From contig JAFZZI010000011.1 in the NCBI GenBank assembly GCA_017615835.1, forward strand, positions 1-64,000: a DNA stretch of 64,000 nucleotides. The letters are read 5' to 3'. Origin of the DNA: Bacteroidaceae bacterium (lineage in GTDB: Bacteria; Bacteroidota; Bacteroidia; Bacteroidales; Bacteroidaceae). The position numbers and the translations under genes are program-made. Positions within the stretch are counted from its first letter, which is position 1. The number at the start of each line of letters is the position of its first letter. The notes beneath the pieces are model-generated. The model worked only from the letters and a program-made list of their open reading frames with translations, searched no databases and had not been told where the DNA came from. Of the stretch, positions 1 to 8,609 are shown in pieces.

Positions 1-63
1 AACAGTGCGTGTCGATTTGAATTGATTGTGCATCTTTGCAGTCTGAATGTAATCCCGGACTGC

Positions 64-216
64 ATGAATAGCGGAAAATACCTTTTCAGTCAACTCGTAG
101 AGTTTTTGCCTAAGCGAATCTTTGATGGAATAGTCAAGAAGTACAGCGGTGACAGGTACGTAAAGACGTTTACGTGTTGGAACCAGCTTCTTGTTACCTG
201 GCCATTGACGGAATAG
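64..216 (+). pseudogene. IS4-type transposase N-terminal fragment (DUF4372 region)
   Basis: About 50 residues starting MNSGKYLFSQLVEFLPKR and running to CWNQLLV match the N-terminal DUF4372 region that precedes the DDE domain in Bacteroidetes IS4-family transposases. Immediately after CWNQLLV the frame changes to TWPLTE and stops, so the catalytic domain is missing. It is therefore a truncated remnant, not an active element. The start is the ATG at 64; the reading frame is also open upstream to 22. No terminal inverted repeat could be recognised. The following stretch, 217-427, holds no convincing gene; it has only a short GCCGG/CCGGC inverted repeat near 392-410. Family recognition is from memory of the conserved N-terminus. 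Confidence 0.7.
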
Positions 217-427
217 AAACGGGATATGAGGCAAGGGTGCCTCTATGGATGTTCGGTCTTATTTACTAATTACCTGGACTTAAACCTGATGACAATGTGG
301 CTCTCGTGGATATAGCCCTGAAGAACTGAAATGAGTGGTCATACCATCGCAGAATAAGAGAATTTTACATAAGTTTGTACCTGATTTGGTTGCCGGCGCA
401 GGCATCCGGCGTCTTTTGCATAGTGGA

Positions 428-1939
428 ATGATGGAGAAGCATCTGCATCCGGTAATGCTGGCCGGGACGGGCAGCGATGTGGGTAAGAGTGTGATTGCTA
501 CGGCTCTGTGCCGGATATTCATGCAGGATGGCTACAGTCCTGCTCCCTTCAAGGCACAGAATATGGCTCTGAATTCGTTCGCAACGCCTGACGGGCTGGA
601 GATCGGGCGTGCCCAGGCTGTTCAGGCCGAGGCGGCCGGCATTCCCTGTCATACCGATATGAATCCGCTGCTGCTGAAACCCGGTTCTGACCACACGTCG
701 CAGGTGGTTCTCAACGGCAGGCCCATAGGCAACCGGAACGCATACGATTACTTTAACATTGAGGGGCGCGACGAGTTGCGGCAGGCTGTCAACAGTGCAT
801 ACGACCGGCTGGCGGCCCGCTACAATCCTATTGTGATGGAGGGGGCGGGAAGCGTTTCTGAACTGAATCTGCGTGATACGGACATAGTGAACCTGCCGAT
901 GGCGCGTCATGCCGGCGCGAGGGTGGTTCTGGTGGCCGACATTGACCGGGGCGGAGTGTTTGCAAGCGCCTACGGCTCGGTATGGCTGCAGCGGCCTGAG
1001 GACAGGGCTCTTATCAAGGGGATAATAGTGAACAAGTTCAGGGGCGACCTTAGGCTGTTCGAGTCTGGGGTGAAGATTCTTGAGGACATCTGCAAGGTTC
1101 CTGTACTGGGGGTGATTCCTTACTTCAGCGACATTTACATTGAAGAGGAGGATTCGATGGAGTTGCAGCAGAAGTGCGGCAGTGCAGTGTCAGGCAAGGT
1201 TAATGTGGCTGTGGTGCTGCTCAGGCATCTTTCGAACTTTACCGATTTTGCCATGCTTGAGCACGACGAGCGCGTGAATCTGTATTATACGAACAATGTG
1301 GAGGAGCTTGGCAAGGCCGACGTGATTCTGTTGCCGGGAACGAAGAGTACTCTGGGTGACCTGATGGAGTTGCGTAGGAACGGGGTTGCCCAGGCTATTC
1401 TCAAGGCGCACAATGCAGGCGCTACGGTGATGGGTATCTGCGGTGGGTATCAGATGATGGGGCTCTCTGTGAGTGACCCGGACGGTGTGGAGGGCAGCAT
1501 TGAGAGGCTGCCTGGTCTGGGACTTCTGCCTATAGATACGGTTATTCAGGGTGACAAGATTACACGTCAGGTGGGATTCCGCTTCGGCGGGTCAGGCGAT
1601 GTGGAGAATGCACCGGCCGGACAGTGCAGAGGCTATGAGATTCACATGGGTCGCTCTGTGATGGCTTCAGGCTCTGATGCGCGTCCGCTGAATGTTCTTG
1701 ATGACGGGACTCCAGAGGGTTGCATTGCCGACAGCCGTACCTGCGGCAGTTACATACATGGCATCCTTGACAACAGCGAGGTGATGGAGTGGATGCTGCG
1801 GCCCTATGCGGGGCGCAGGACAACGTCTGTGACAGACTGGGAAGCATTCAGGCAGAGTCAGTATGACAGGCTTGCCGACCACGTCAGGGCCTCTCTGAAT
1901 ATGCCGCTGCTGTACGATATCATGAAGTCGGACAACTAA
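428..1939 (+). CDS. cobQ: Cobyric acid synthase (CobQ/CbiP)
   Basis: Glutamine-dependent amidation of adenosylcobyrinate a,c-diamide to adenosylcobyrate in cytosolic cobalamin synthesis. The N-terminal ATP-dependent domain starts with the P-loop-like GTGSDVGKS (about residues 13-21) and contains MNPLLLKP. A class I glutamine amidotransferase domain follows, with the nucleophile Cys at about 338 in GICGGYQMMG and the HGI motif near the end. The reading frame is open to 335, but the family N-terminus begins at MMEKHLHPVMLAGTGSD, so the start is 428 or 431, giving 503 aa (family about 490-510). It leads a three-gene forward operon and the next gene begins 12 nt later. No cobalamin riboswitch was recognised upstream. 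Confidence 0.95.
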   Translation: MMEKHLHPVMLAGTGSDVGKSVIATALCRIFMQDGYSPAPFKAQNMALNSFATPDGLEIGRAQAVQAEAAGIPCHTDMNPLLLKPGSDHTSQVVLNGRPIGNRNAYDYFNIEGRDELRQAVNSAYDRLAARYNPIVMEGAGSVSELNLRDTDIVNLPMARHAGARVVLVADIDRGGVFASAYGSVWLQRPEDRALIKGIIVNKFRGDLRLFESGVKILEDICKVPVLGVIPYFSDIYIEEEDSMELQQKCGSAVSGKVNVAVVLLRHLSNFTDFAMLEHDERVNLYYTNNVEELGKADVILLPGTKSTLGDLMELRRNGVAQAILKAHNAGATVMGICGGYQMMGLSVSDPDGVEGSIERLPGLGLLPIDTVIQGDKITRQVGFRFGGSGDVENAPAGQCRGYEIHMGRSVMASGSDARPLNVLDDGTPEGCIADSRTCGSYIHGILDNSEVMEWMLRPYAGRRTTSVTDWEAFRQSQYDRLADHVRASLNMPLLYDIMKSDN

Positions 1940-1951
1940 GGGTGCAGGATC

Positions 1952-2968
1952 ATGCTGAAAGGACACGGTGACGATATCTGCGACTACAGCGGCGTAAGGC
2001 TGAACTTCAGTTCGAACATTAGCTGGCAGGCTGATGCCTCGCCTCTGCTTGATTATCTGAAGGGACGGATGGAGACGCTCCGCTCTTATCCTGAGCCGGA
2101 TGCAGGGTCTCTTGAGCGCGCGTGGGCTGAATCGCTGGGGCTTCCTGAGGGTTCTGTGTGTGCGACGTCCGGAGCGACACAGGCCATATATCTGATTGCC
2201 CAGGCTTTCGAAGGGAGGCGCTCGACTATTTTGTCGCCGACGTTCAGCGAATATGGTGATGCCTGCCGCATGTTCCGTCACGATGTCGGTCTGGCATGGT
2301 CGGTTGATGGACTTGAGGTTTCCGGGGGCGGGCTGTGCTGGATATGCAATCCAAACAATCCGACTGGTCTGGTATGGAATGTCGATGCGGTGGAGGAGTT
2401 GGTTGACAGCAATCCCGGATGCATTTTCGTGATAGATCATTCTTACGCGCCATATACCGACCGCAGGCTGATGACTGCAGCAGAGGCTTGCTCCAGGCCA
2501 AATGTTCTGATGCTTCACTCGATGACGAAGCGTTATGGCGTACCTGGTCTGAGGCTGGGAGGAATAACGGGCCGGCCGGCTCTCGTATCGGAAATCAGGC
2601 GGTTCATGTTTCCGTGGTCGGTGAATGCCCTTGCTATAGAGGCGGGCAAATTTCTGATCAGTCACGGCAATCTGTTCGGGATGGATGTACAGTCGATACT
2701 TGCAGAGCGGCAAAGGGTGTCGGAATCCCTGTCGGCAGTAGGTGGAATGGAGTTGTGGCCCTCCGACACAAACATGCTGCTGGCATGCCTGCGAAACGGC
2801 AAGTCGGCGGCTCTGAAGGATTTTCTTGTCAGGAGGCACGGTATTCTTATTCGTGATGCATCGAACTTCGAGGGACTGGATGACCGGTTTTTCCGTATAG
2901 CAGTGCAGCGTCCTGAGGAAGACGACCTGCTGGTTGAAGCCATAAGGGAATGGATATACAATTGTTGA
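1952..2968 (+). CDS. cobD: CobD-type PLP enzyme (threonine-phosphate decarboxylase)
   Basis: Fold-type I PLP-dependent enzyme of 338 aa. The residues LNFSSNI near the N-terminus are typical of L-threonine-O-3-phosphate decarboxylases that make (R)-1-amino-2-propanol phosphate for the lower cobalamin loop. NPNNPTGL is the aminotransferase class I/II motif, and the PLP lysine lies in SMTKRYGVPGLRLGG. Position between cobQ and cbiB, whose product attaches the aminopropanol group, supports the decarboxylase role over a histidinol-phosphate aminotransferase, its closest lookalike. The 3' end overlaps the cbiB start by 19 nt, suggesting translational coupling. Confidence 0.88.
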   Translation: MLKGHGDDICDYSGVRLNFSSNISWQADASPLLDYLKGRMETLRSYPEPDAGSLERAWAESLGLPEGSVCATSGATQAIYLIAQAFEGRRSTILSPTFSEYGDACRMFRHDVGLAWSVDGLEVSGGGLCWICNPNNPTGLVWNVDAVEELVDSNPGCIFVIDHSYAPYTDRRLMTAAEACSRPNVLMLHSMTKRYGVPGLRLGGITGRPALVSEIRRFMFPWSVNALAIEAGKFLISHGNLFGMDVQSILAERQRVSESLSAVGGMELWPSDTNMLLACLRNGKSAALKDFLVRRHGILIRDASNFEGLDDRFFRIAVQRPEEDDLLVEAIREWIYNC

Positions 2969-3903
2969 TACCTCTGATTCTCCCGCTGTTGCTTGGAGCG
3001 GTGCTGGACTGCCTTCTTGGCGATCCCCAGTGGCTGCCGCATCCGGTAGTGGGGTTTGGGCGTTCCATCGCTTTTCTGGAGCACCGCTTGAACCGGGGTG
3101 TCCGCCGCAGGCTGAAGGGTGGGGTGATGTCACTGTTGCTCATTGCTGCAACCTATGCCTTGACCAGATTGCTGGTTGAGGCTTGTTATGTTGCAAATAT
3201 GTGGATAGGAGTGGCTGTCTCGGCACTTCTGGTGTTCTTCTGTCTGGCTGGCAAGACTCTTGCCGTTGAGGTGAGGATGGTGTTCAGTGCTGTCGGCCGC
3301 TCGACGGAAGAGGGCAGGGCGCAGGTGGCCCGCATTGTAGGACGCGACACTGGCAGCCTGAGTGCCCGGGAGGTCAGGGCGGCGGCTCTCGAGACACTGG
3401 CCGAGAATCTGAGCGACGGGGTGATTGCACCTCTGTTCTGGTTTCTTCTGCTCGGAGTTCCCGGCATGATGGCGTACAAGATGGTGAATACGCTGGATTC
3501 GATGATAGGTTACCGCAACGAGAGGTATGGCGAGTTCGGGTGTGTGGCAGCCCGCATTGATGATGTGGCAAATTACATTCCGGCCCGTCTTACGGCGCTG
3601 CTGATGGCGATAGTGAGCGGTGTTCCGCGAAGGGTTCTGGGTTTTGTGCGCAGATATGGGCGGCAGCACGCCAGTCCAAATTCCGGATTTCCCGAGTCGG
3701 CTCTGGCCGGCATCCTTGACTGTCGTTTCGGCGGTACCCACAGTTATTTCGGCCAGCCGGTTTACAAGCCGTTCATCGGCACAAACGACAGGGAACTTGA
3801 CGATGACGATGCTGTCCGTGCAATAGGCGTGAACCGCCGTTCAGAGTTGCTGATGCTGCTGATCGTCGCTGTACTGCAACTGCTCCGGGCGTATCTGGTG
3901 TAG
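2950..3903 (+). CDS. cbiB: Adenosylcobinamide-phosphate synthase (CbiB)
   Basis: Integral membrane protein of 317 aa that joins adenosylcobyrate to aminopropanol (or its phosphate). The family signature GDPQWLPHPVVGFGR lies at about residues 25-39. Several hydrophobic segments are visible (residues 5-25, 55-100, 155-180, 295-315). The ATG at 2950 sits inside the end of cobD. It ends the forward cobalamin operon; its stop is only 2 nt from the stop of the convergent cobC, with no room for an intrinsic terminator between them. Confidence 0.94.
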   Translation: MDIQLLIPLILPLLLGAVLDCLLGDPQWLPHPVVGFGRSIAFLEHRLNRGVRRRLKGGVMSLLLIAATYALTRLLVEACYVANMWIGVAVSALLVFFCLAGKTLAVEVRMVFSAVGRSTEEGRAQVARIVGRDTGSLSAREVRAAALETLAENLSDGVIAPLFWFLLLGVPGMMAYKMVNTLDSMIGYRNERYGEFGCVAARIDDVANYIPARLTALLMAIVSGVPRRVLGFVRRYGRQHASPNSGFPESALAGILDCRFGGTHSYFGQPVYKPFIGTNDRELDDDDAVRAIGVNRRSELLMLLIVAVLQLLRAYLV

Positions 3904-3905
3904 AG

Positions 3906-4439
3906 TCATATCTCGATTACTGTCATTCCGCCGTAGGGAACGGCAGAACTGAAGGCGTTCTCAAACCTGACTTCACCCGAATATATTCCGGCACAGGCCA
4001 GCACTCCTCCGTGGGCGAAGACAAGGACATTCCGGATGTCCTGTCTGTTTTTCAGGCTGTCGAGAAATTCCGCCACTCGGGCGTACAGCTGACGGAACGA
4101 TTCTCCACCGGGTGCCGGCATGTTGAGATAGTCATTGTACCATTGTTCGGCATAGCTGCCGGTAATGTTGTCATACGGTTTCAGTTCCCAGTCGCCGAAG
4201 TTCATCTCCTTCAGGCGTACGTCAGGGACGGCGTCGGGATGGCCGCAGTATTCTGCCAGCCTGACGCATCTTGTCAGGGGGCTGGTGTAAACGGCATCGA
4301 ACCTGATGTCTTGGGGCAAGGCACGGAGAACTGAATCGGCTTCGGCCTGGAATGTGTCGTTGAGGCCGACATCGCTCCAGCCGTAGCATGTGCCCTTGGG
4401 AAGGCAGACGGAGGTGTGTCTGACAAGATATACTTTCAT
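3906..4439 (-). CDS. cobC: Histidine phosphatase family protein, probable alpha-ribazole phosphatase
   Basis: A 177-aa phosphoglycerate-mutase-like phosphatase. The catalytic RH motif is in YLVRHTSV (residue about 8), followed by TSPLTRC, the Glu of NFGDWE and the second His in VFAHGGV. In this context it most likely removes the 5'-phosphate from alpha-ribazole phosphate or adenosylcobalamin phosphate. The frame is open to 4544, but the family begins at MKVYLVRH, so the start is 4439, overlapping the TAA of cobS by 1 nt (TAATG). Last gene of the reverse cob operon. Confidence 0.88.
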   Translation of the reverse strand: MKVYLVRHTSVCLPKGTCYGWSDVGLNDTFQAEADSVLRALPQDIRFDAVYTSPLTRCVRLAEYCGHPDAVPDVRLKEMNFGDWELKPYDNITGSYAEQWYNDYLNMPAPGGESFRQLYARVAEFLDSLKNRQDIRNVLVFAHGGVLACAGIYSGEVRFENAFSSAVPYGGMTVIEI

Positions 4440-5245
4440 TACAGCAGAATGAGCGTTCCGAGCCAGAATGAGAGTTCGCACAGCAGGAATGCAGCTCCGC
4501 AGCAGTCGCCGGTATAGCCGCCGATGACCCGTCTGAACAGCCACTGCAGGAATGCGAATACGGCGGCGGGAAACAGTACGGATGACAGCATTCGGAAACT
4601 GAACAGGCCTATTCCAAGGTTGCCCGGGTTATGCACGAACGGCATCATTGACAGGTATGGGGCAAAGGCAAGGAGTATGAGCGCGGCCGCTCCGCCTGCC
4701 AGAGAGGTGAGCTCGAGTCTTGAGCCGGGTTTCTGATAGACTGTGCCGTTCTTGCTCTCCGTATCCTTGCGTGCATAGGGCAGCAGGTGGACTATGTGGC
4801 TGCATACGCATTTGCTGACGGCGTCGCCGCATAGCAGGACATAAGGAAGGATAGTAGTTCCGATAGAGGTCAGTATGGCGTATGCCATGAGGTAATATAC
4901 GACAAGTCCAAGTGTGCCGTAGGTGCCTATGTGCGAGTCTTTCATTATGCTGAGTACGGAATCACGTCCGTTGCCGCCTCCGAATCCGTCGAAGAAGTCG
5001 GCGAGGCCATCCTCGTGAAGGGCTCCCGTGACAAGCAGGCGTGATGCCAGCGCCAGCATTACGGCAACCTGGACCGGAACGAAATGGACTGAGATCCAGC
5101 AGACAAGTGCCATGATTCCGCCGGTGAGCCAGCCTGTTATGCTCCAGTAGCTGACAACATGGCTGTAGCACTCTTGAGGCACCTGTCTGATGCGCCAGAA
5201 AGGAAGTCGGGTGAAAAATGTCAGTGCAGCTAACAGATTGTCCAT
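4439..5245 (-). CDS. cobS: Adenosylcobinamide-GDP ribazoletransferase (cobalamin synthase CobS)
   Basis: Membrane enzyme of 268 aa that transfers alpha-ribazole (phosphate) to adenosylcobinamide-GDP in the last assembly step. It has the conserved N-terminal ALTFFTRLPF, and the acidic motif HEDGLADFFDGFGGG at about residues 77-91. Several hydrophobic helices follow (about 100-120, 175-200, 215-235, 245-265). Its stop overlaps the cobC start, and it begins 5 nt after the cobT stop, as in a coupled operon. Normal length for the family (about 250-270). Confidence 0.95.
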   Translation of the reverse strand: MDNLLAALTFFTRLPFWRIRQVPQECYSHVVSYWSITGWLTGGIMALVCWISVHFVPVQVAVMLALASRLLVTGALHEDGLADFFDGFGGGNGRDSVLSIMKDSHIGTYGTLGLVVYYLMAYAILTSIGTTILPYVLLCGDAVSKCVCSHIVHLLPYARKDTESKNGTVYQKPGSRLELTSLAGGAAALILLAFAPYLSMMPFVHNPGNLGIGLFSFRMLSSVLFPAAVFAFLQWLFRRVIGGYTGDCCGAAFLLCELSFWLGTLILL

Positions 5246-5250
5246 AGGGT

Positions 5251-6291
5251 TCAGAAGTATTTGGTTACAGATGCGCCTCCGAAGGAGTCCATTTCGTTTA
5301 TCATACGTACGGCCGAGTCAACGACAGGGAAGGCACAGACGGCACCGCTGCCTTCTCCCAACCGCATTCCAAGGCTGAGCAGCGGACTCGCTCCAAGCCA
5401 GTCGAGCAGCAGCCGATGGCCGCTTTCGTCGCCGCAGTGTCCGAATATGGCATATTTCAGTACCTGGGGGTACAACTTCGAGGCGGCCAGGATGCAGTTG
5501 GTCATGATGAAGCCGTCAACAAGGATTGTCATGCGGAGTTCGGCTGCCCTAAGCATGGCACCTGTGGCCATCACCATCTCGAAACCGCCGAAGCGTGCCA
5601 TTATTTCTGTTACGGAGTGGTCTCCGGGGTAGTTGTCCAGGGCACGTCGCAATACGTTGAGTTTATGGCTTATACCGTTGCTGTCAAGGCCTGCTCCGGC
5701 ACCGACGCAGCGTTCCGGCGGGATGTCCGTAAGCGATGCCATCCAGGCAGCAGATGCCGTCGTGTTGCCGCTTCCCATCTCGCCGAAACTGATTATGTTG
5801 CAGCCTTCGGCGGCGGCCATGTCGGTGCAGGCGGCACCTCGTTCCAGACAGAGTTCCATCTCGCTGTCGGTCATCGCGGCCCGGTCAATGAAGTTGTCGG
5901 TTCCCCTGCGTATTTTCATGTTTATGATTCCGCTGCCGTAGTCCATGTCGTGGTCGATACCGGCATCCACGACCATGAGACGGAAACCGTGCTGCCGGCA
6001 GAGGTAGCTTATGCCGGCACCTCCCTTCATGAAATGGTATGACTGCTGCCAGGTGACCTCCTTAGGCGATACGCTTACTCCTTCGTCAAGGATTCCATGG
6101 TCGGCGGCGAAGAGGATGTTGAAAGGATTCTTGAGCACCGGACTTGTGCTTCGCTGTATCATGCAGATTTGTGCGGCAAGTGTCTCAAGCCGTCCCAGGG
6201 AGCCGCGCGGTTTGGTGAGATTGTCAATCTTTTCGCATACAATCCGGTGCAGATGGTCGTCGTCTGTATCTGATATGTTGAATTTTATCAT
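5251..6291 (-). CDS. cobT: Nicotinate-nucleotide--dimethylbenzimidazole phosphoribosyltransferase (CobT)
   Basis: Activates the lower-ligand base by making alpha-ribazole phosphate. Recognisable blocks are LTKPRGSLGRLE near the N-terminus, FAADHGI, GEMGSGNTT, and the C-terminal RLGEGSGA carrying the catalytic Glu. The product is 346 aa, normal for the family. The frame is open to 6381, but the start is placed at 6291 (MIKFNIS). That gives a 4-nt ATGA overlap with the cobU stop and a conventional N-terminus. Lies between cobU and cobS in the reverse operon. Confidence 0.95.
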   Translation of the reverse strand: MIKFNISDTDDDHLHRIVCEKIDNLTKPRGSLGRLETLAAQICMIQRSTSPVLKNPFNILFAADHGILDEGVSVSPKEVTWQQSYHFMKGGAGISYLCRQHGFRLMVVDAGIDHDMDYGSGIINMKIRRGTDNFIDRAAMTDSEMELCLERGAACTDMAAAEGCNIISFGEMGSGNTTASAAWMASLTDIPPERCVGAGAGLDSNGISHKLNVLRRALDNYPGDHSVTEIMARFGGFEMVMATGAMLRAAELRMTILVDGFIMTNCILAASKLYPQVLKYAIFGHCGDESGHRLLLDWLGASPLLSLGMRLGEGSGAVCAFPVVDSAVRMINEMDSFGGASVTKYF

Positions 6292-6809
6292 AGCAATGAG
6301 TCTCCTTTGACTGTTACCGGGATGCCGCTGACCATCATCACGACCTGGTCGGCCTTGGCGGCGATGTACTGGTTGACCCATCCCTGAAGGTCGGTGAACT
6401 GCCGTTGTACCTGGTTCATGGCAACGCCGCCCATTCCAATCTCGTTTGTCACGAAGATGAATGTGGCATCCTGTGACGTGAACTTGTCAAACTCGGTCTT
6501 TATGTCTGCCAGGTCTTTCTGTATGTCGCTGCATGCTGTGATGTAGTTGGTGCACCAGAGGGTTACGCAGTCAACTACCACTACACGGCCGTTTACGTCA
6601 TGCCTGCTCAGGAACATCTCTTCTTCGATGTTGGTCCATTCGGGACCTCTGTTTTCCTGATGCCGCTGCACGCGTTGCCTGAACTCCTCGTCCCAGATGT
6701 GTGCCGTGGCCATATAGACAGGCCTGTCGGTCAGCCGGTGTGCCAGCCCTTCGGCGTATGCGCTCTTGCCAGAGCGCTGTCCTCCCGTTATGAGTATGAT
6801 TCTGCGCAT
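6288..6809 (-). CDS. cobU: Adenosylcobinamide kinase / adenosylcobinamide-phosphate guanylyltransferase (CobU)
   Basis: Bifunctional 173-aa enzyme that phosphorylates adenosylcobinamide and converts it to the GDP form used by CobS. P-loop ITGGQRSGKSAYAE at residues 7-20; the His of QRHQENRG, about residue 50, matches the guanylylated histidine region; PEWTNIEE and FVTNEIGMGGV are conserved family blocks. It is 37 nt downstream of the regulator gene on the same strand and overlaps cobT by 4 nt. Confidence 0.96.
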   Translation of the reverse strand: MRRIILITGGQRSGKSAYAEGLAHRLTDRPVYMATAHIWDEEFRQRVQRHQENRGPEWTNIEEEMFLSRHDVNGRVVVVDCVTLWCTNYITACSDIQKDLADIKTEFDKFTSQDATFIFVTNEIGMGGVAMNQVQRQFTDLQGWVNQYIAAKADQVVMMVSGIPVTVKGDSLL

Positions 6810-6846
6810 ATCGAAATGATTATCATGGTTCTGGGTCCATGCCCTT

Positions 6847-7488
6847 TCAGATGAAATAGTCCGCCTCGTCTATAAGTCCGCTCCTTATGGCACACTTGAT
6901 TGCTTCGTGTGCCGTATTCACTCCCAGTTTTCGGAAAATGTTTTTCCTGTGGGTGTTGATGGTGTGTATGCTTGAATAGCGTTCGGAGGCTATCTCCTTG
7001 GTCGTCTTTCCTTGTGCAATGGATCGGATTATCTCAATTTCCGAAGGTGTGAGCCCCGAAGGACGCTCTGTATCGCGCAACTGTCTGGCCAGCATTATCT
7101 CGGTTACCCTCTGACATATGAAGCGCTGGCCTGAGACTGCCCTGCCGATGGCATCGGCAACCTCCTTCAGCGATGCGTCCTTGAAGAGAATGCTGATGTT
7201 GTGACTCTGTAGAATAATTGTCCGCAGGAATGACTCTGTAAGGTCTTCGCTTACCAGTACCCAGTTGGCTGACGGAAACCTCTGAACGGCAATCAGGAGG
7301 TTCTCGGCATCCAGGAAGTCGAAGAGGGTGAAGTCCATGATGACTACGCACTGTGCACACTGTCCAAGTCTCTCAATGAGTTCTGACTTGCACGAGGCAT
7401 GAAAGACGCGCTTGCCGGGATAGCTGTCAATTAGATGTTCGATTGCGAATCGGGTCAACTCCTGGTTGTCGGCTACGATGAAATCCAT
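6847..7488 (-). CDS. LuxR/NarL-type response regulator, orphan, upstream of cobU
   Basis: A 213-aa protein with an N-terminal receiver-like domain and a C-terminal LuxR helix-turn-helix. A phosphoacceptor candidate Asp lies in VVIMDF at about residue 51 and the conserved Lys in LFKDAS. The HTH begins at LTPSEIEIIRSIAQGKTTKE and includes INTHRKNIFRKLGV. The usual acidic pair is reduced to one Asp plus Asn-Gln (ADNQE). No histidine kinase lies nearby. It is 37 nt upstream of cobU on the same strand, so it may be the first gene of the cobUTSC transcript or a neighbour that reads into it. The regulon is unknown. Confidence 0.85.
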   Translation of the reverse strand: MDFIVADNQELTRFAIEHLIDSYPGKRVFHASCKSELIERLGQCAQCVVIMDFTLFDFLDAENLLIAVQRFPSANWVLVSEDLTESFLRTIILQSHNISILFKDASLKEVADAIGRAVSGQRFICQRVTEIMLARQLRDTERPSGLTPSEIEIIRSIAQGKTTKEIASERYSSIHTINTHRKNIFRKLGVNTAHEAIKCAIRSGLIDEADYFI

Positions 7489-7520
7489 ATCTGATTCGGG
7501 TTCACGTTGCTAAAATACAG

Positions 7521-7560
7521 AAAAAACAGGAACATGACGCAATCATGATTCCTGTTTTTT
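7521..7560 (-). terminator. Intrinsic terminator of cysK
   Basis: On the minus strand a stem AACAGGAA...TTCCTGTT is followed by a run of six T. It lies about 60-100 nt after the cysK stop and before the promoter region of the LuxR-type gene. The A-run on the other side makes it symmetrical, so it could also act on the plus strand. Confidence 0.75.
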
Positions 7561-7563
7561 AGC

Positions 7564-7593
7564 GGGCAGGAAACGTCTGACGACGTTGTCTGT
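7564..7593 (-). other. Hairpin in the cysK 3' untranslated region
   Basis: A stem of GGGCAG with CTGTCC (one G-T pair), a small internal loop, then AACGTC with GACGTT closing a TGAC tetraloop. It lies between the cysK stop and its terminator and has no T-run of its own. It may protect the 3' end or bind a factor; no function can be read from sequence alone. Confidence 0.5.
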
Positions 7594-7619
7594 CCGGAAT
7601 TACCCGAAGGGGAATATCT

Positions 7620-8567
7620 TTAGAGCGGATACTCTTCGAATGCGTAGAGCACTGTGGAGAGGTAACGCTCGCCGGTGTCGGGCAACAGCGCTACGACGGT
7701 TTTGCCCCTGTTCTCGCTGCGTGCGGCAACTTCGGATGCGGCAAATGCGGCTGCTCCGGCAGAGATGCCGACAAGAAGACCCTCTTTGGCTGCCAGCTGG
7801 CGTCCCGTGCGGATTGCATCGTCATTCTCGACATCGAACACTTCGTCAATGAGACTGCCGTCATAGGTCTTTGGCACGAAGCCTGCACCGATGCCCTGAA
7901 TCTTGTGAGGACCGCTCTGTCCGCCGTTCAGCACTGGCGATGCCTTGGGCTCTACAGCGATGATCTTTATGCCGGGGTTCTTCTCCTTGAGATACTTGGC
8001 GACGCCGGAGATTGTTCCGCCTGTGCCTACGCCGGCAACGAAGATGTCGATTTTGCCGTCTGTCTGCTGCCATATTTCAGGACCTGTCGTGTCGTAGTGC
8101 TTTTGGGGATTGGCGGCGTTCTCAAACTGCTGGAGAATGATGCTTCCTGGAGTTGCGTCGCGCAGTTCCTCAGCTGCCTTTATTGCTCCGGGCATACCGT
8201 CCTTTCCCGGTGTCAGACGAACCTCTGCGCCGTATGCCTTTACAAGGTTGCGTCTTTCAACGCTCATCGTTTCGGGCATTGTGAGAATAAGTTTATAGCC
8301 CTTTACGGCACTGACAAGTGCCAGTCCTACACCGGTATTGCCGCTGGTGGGTTCGATGATGGTGGCCCCGGGTTTCAGGAGTCCCTTCTTTTCGGCGTCT
8401 TCAATCATTGCCAGTGCAATACGGTCTTTTACGCTGCCGCCGGGATTGAAGAATTCTACCTTGGCGATGACTGGGGTGTCGAGTCCTTTTGCTTTCGAGA
8501 ATTTCTCCAGTTCGACCAGCGGGGTGTTGCCGATAAGGTCGGTCAGATGTTTTGCAATCTTTGCCAT
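7620..8567 (-). CDS. cysK: Cysteine synthase A (O-acetylserine sulfhydrylase)
   Basis: PLP enzyme of 315 aa converting O-acetylserine and sulfide to cysteine. The PLP lysine is in PGGSVKDR (about residue 45), the substrate loop [10 protein letters not shown] follows, and [10 protein letters not shown] binds the cofactor phosphate. Length and motifs are normal. It lies 42 nt downstream of metY on the same strand, so both sulfide-assimilating enzymes are probably co-transcribed; cysE, which makes the substrate, is at 28980-29759. Confidence 0.96.
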   Translation of the reverse strand: MAKIAKHLTDLIGNTPLVELEKFSKAKGLDTPVIAKVEFFNPGGSVKDRIALAMIEDAEKKGLLKPGATIIEPTSGNTGVGLALVSAVKGYKLILTMPETMSVERRNLVKAYGAEVRLTPGKDGMPGAIKAAEELRDATPGSIILQQFENAANPQKHYDTTGPEIWQQTDGKIDIFVAGVGTGGTISGVAKYLKEKNPGIKIIAVEPKASPVLNGGQSGPHKIQGIGAGFVPKTYDGSLIDEVFDVENDDAIRTGRQLAAKEGLLVGISAGAAAFAASEVAARSENRGKTVVALLPDTGERYLSTVLYAFEEYPL

Positions 8568-8609
8568 AGTTGTCTTGTGTTATTGATTATTATTGTCTGT
8601 TTCTGTTAC

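Noticed and set aside
217..427. Cobalamin riboswitch upstream of cobQ
   Set aside because: No B12-box-like sequence or matching GCCACTG element was found; only a 5-bp GC hairpin is visible. A covariance search is needed to exclude it fully.
365..910. Long reverse-strand frame within cobQ
   Set aside because: Antisense shadow of a well-conserved gene; its product has no recognisable family features.
1667..3133. 488-codon reverse frame across cobQ, cobD and cbiB
   Set aside because: Spans three confirmed forward genes, has Pro/Arg/His-rich composition typical of antisense of GC-rich coding DNA, and no motif.
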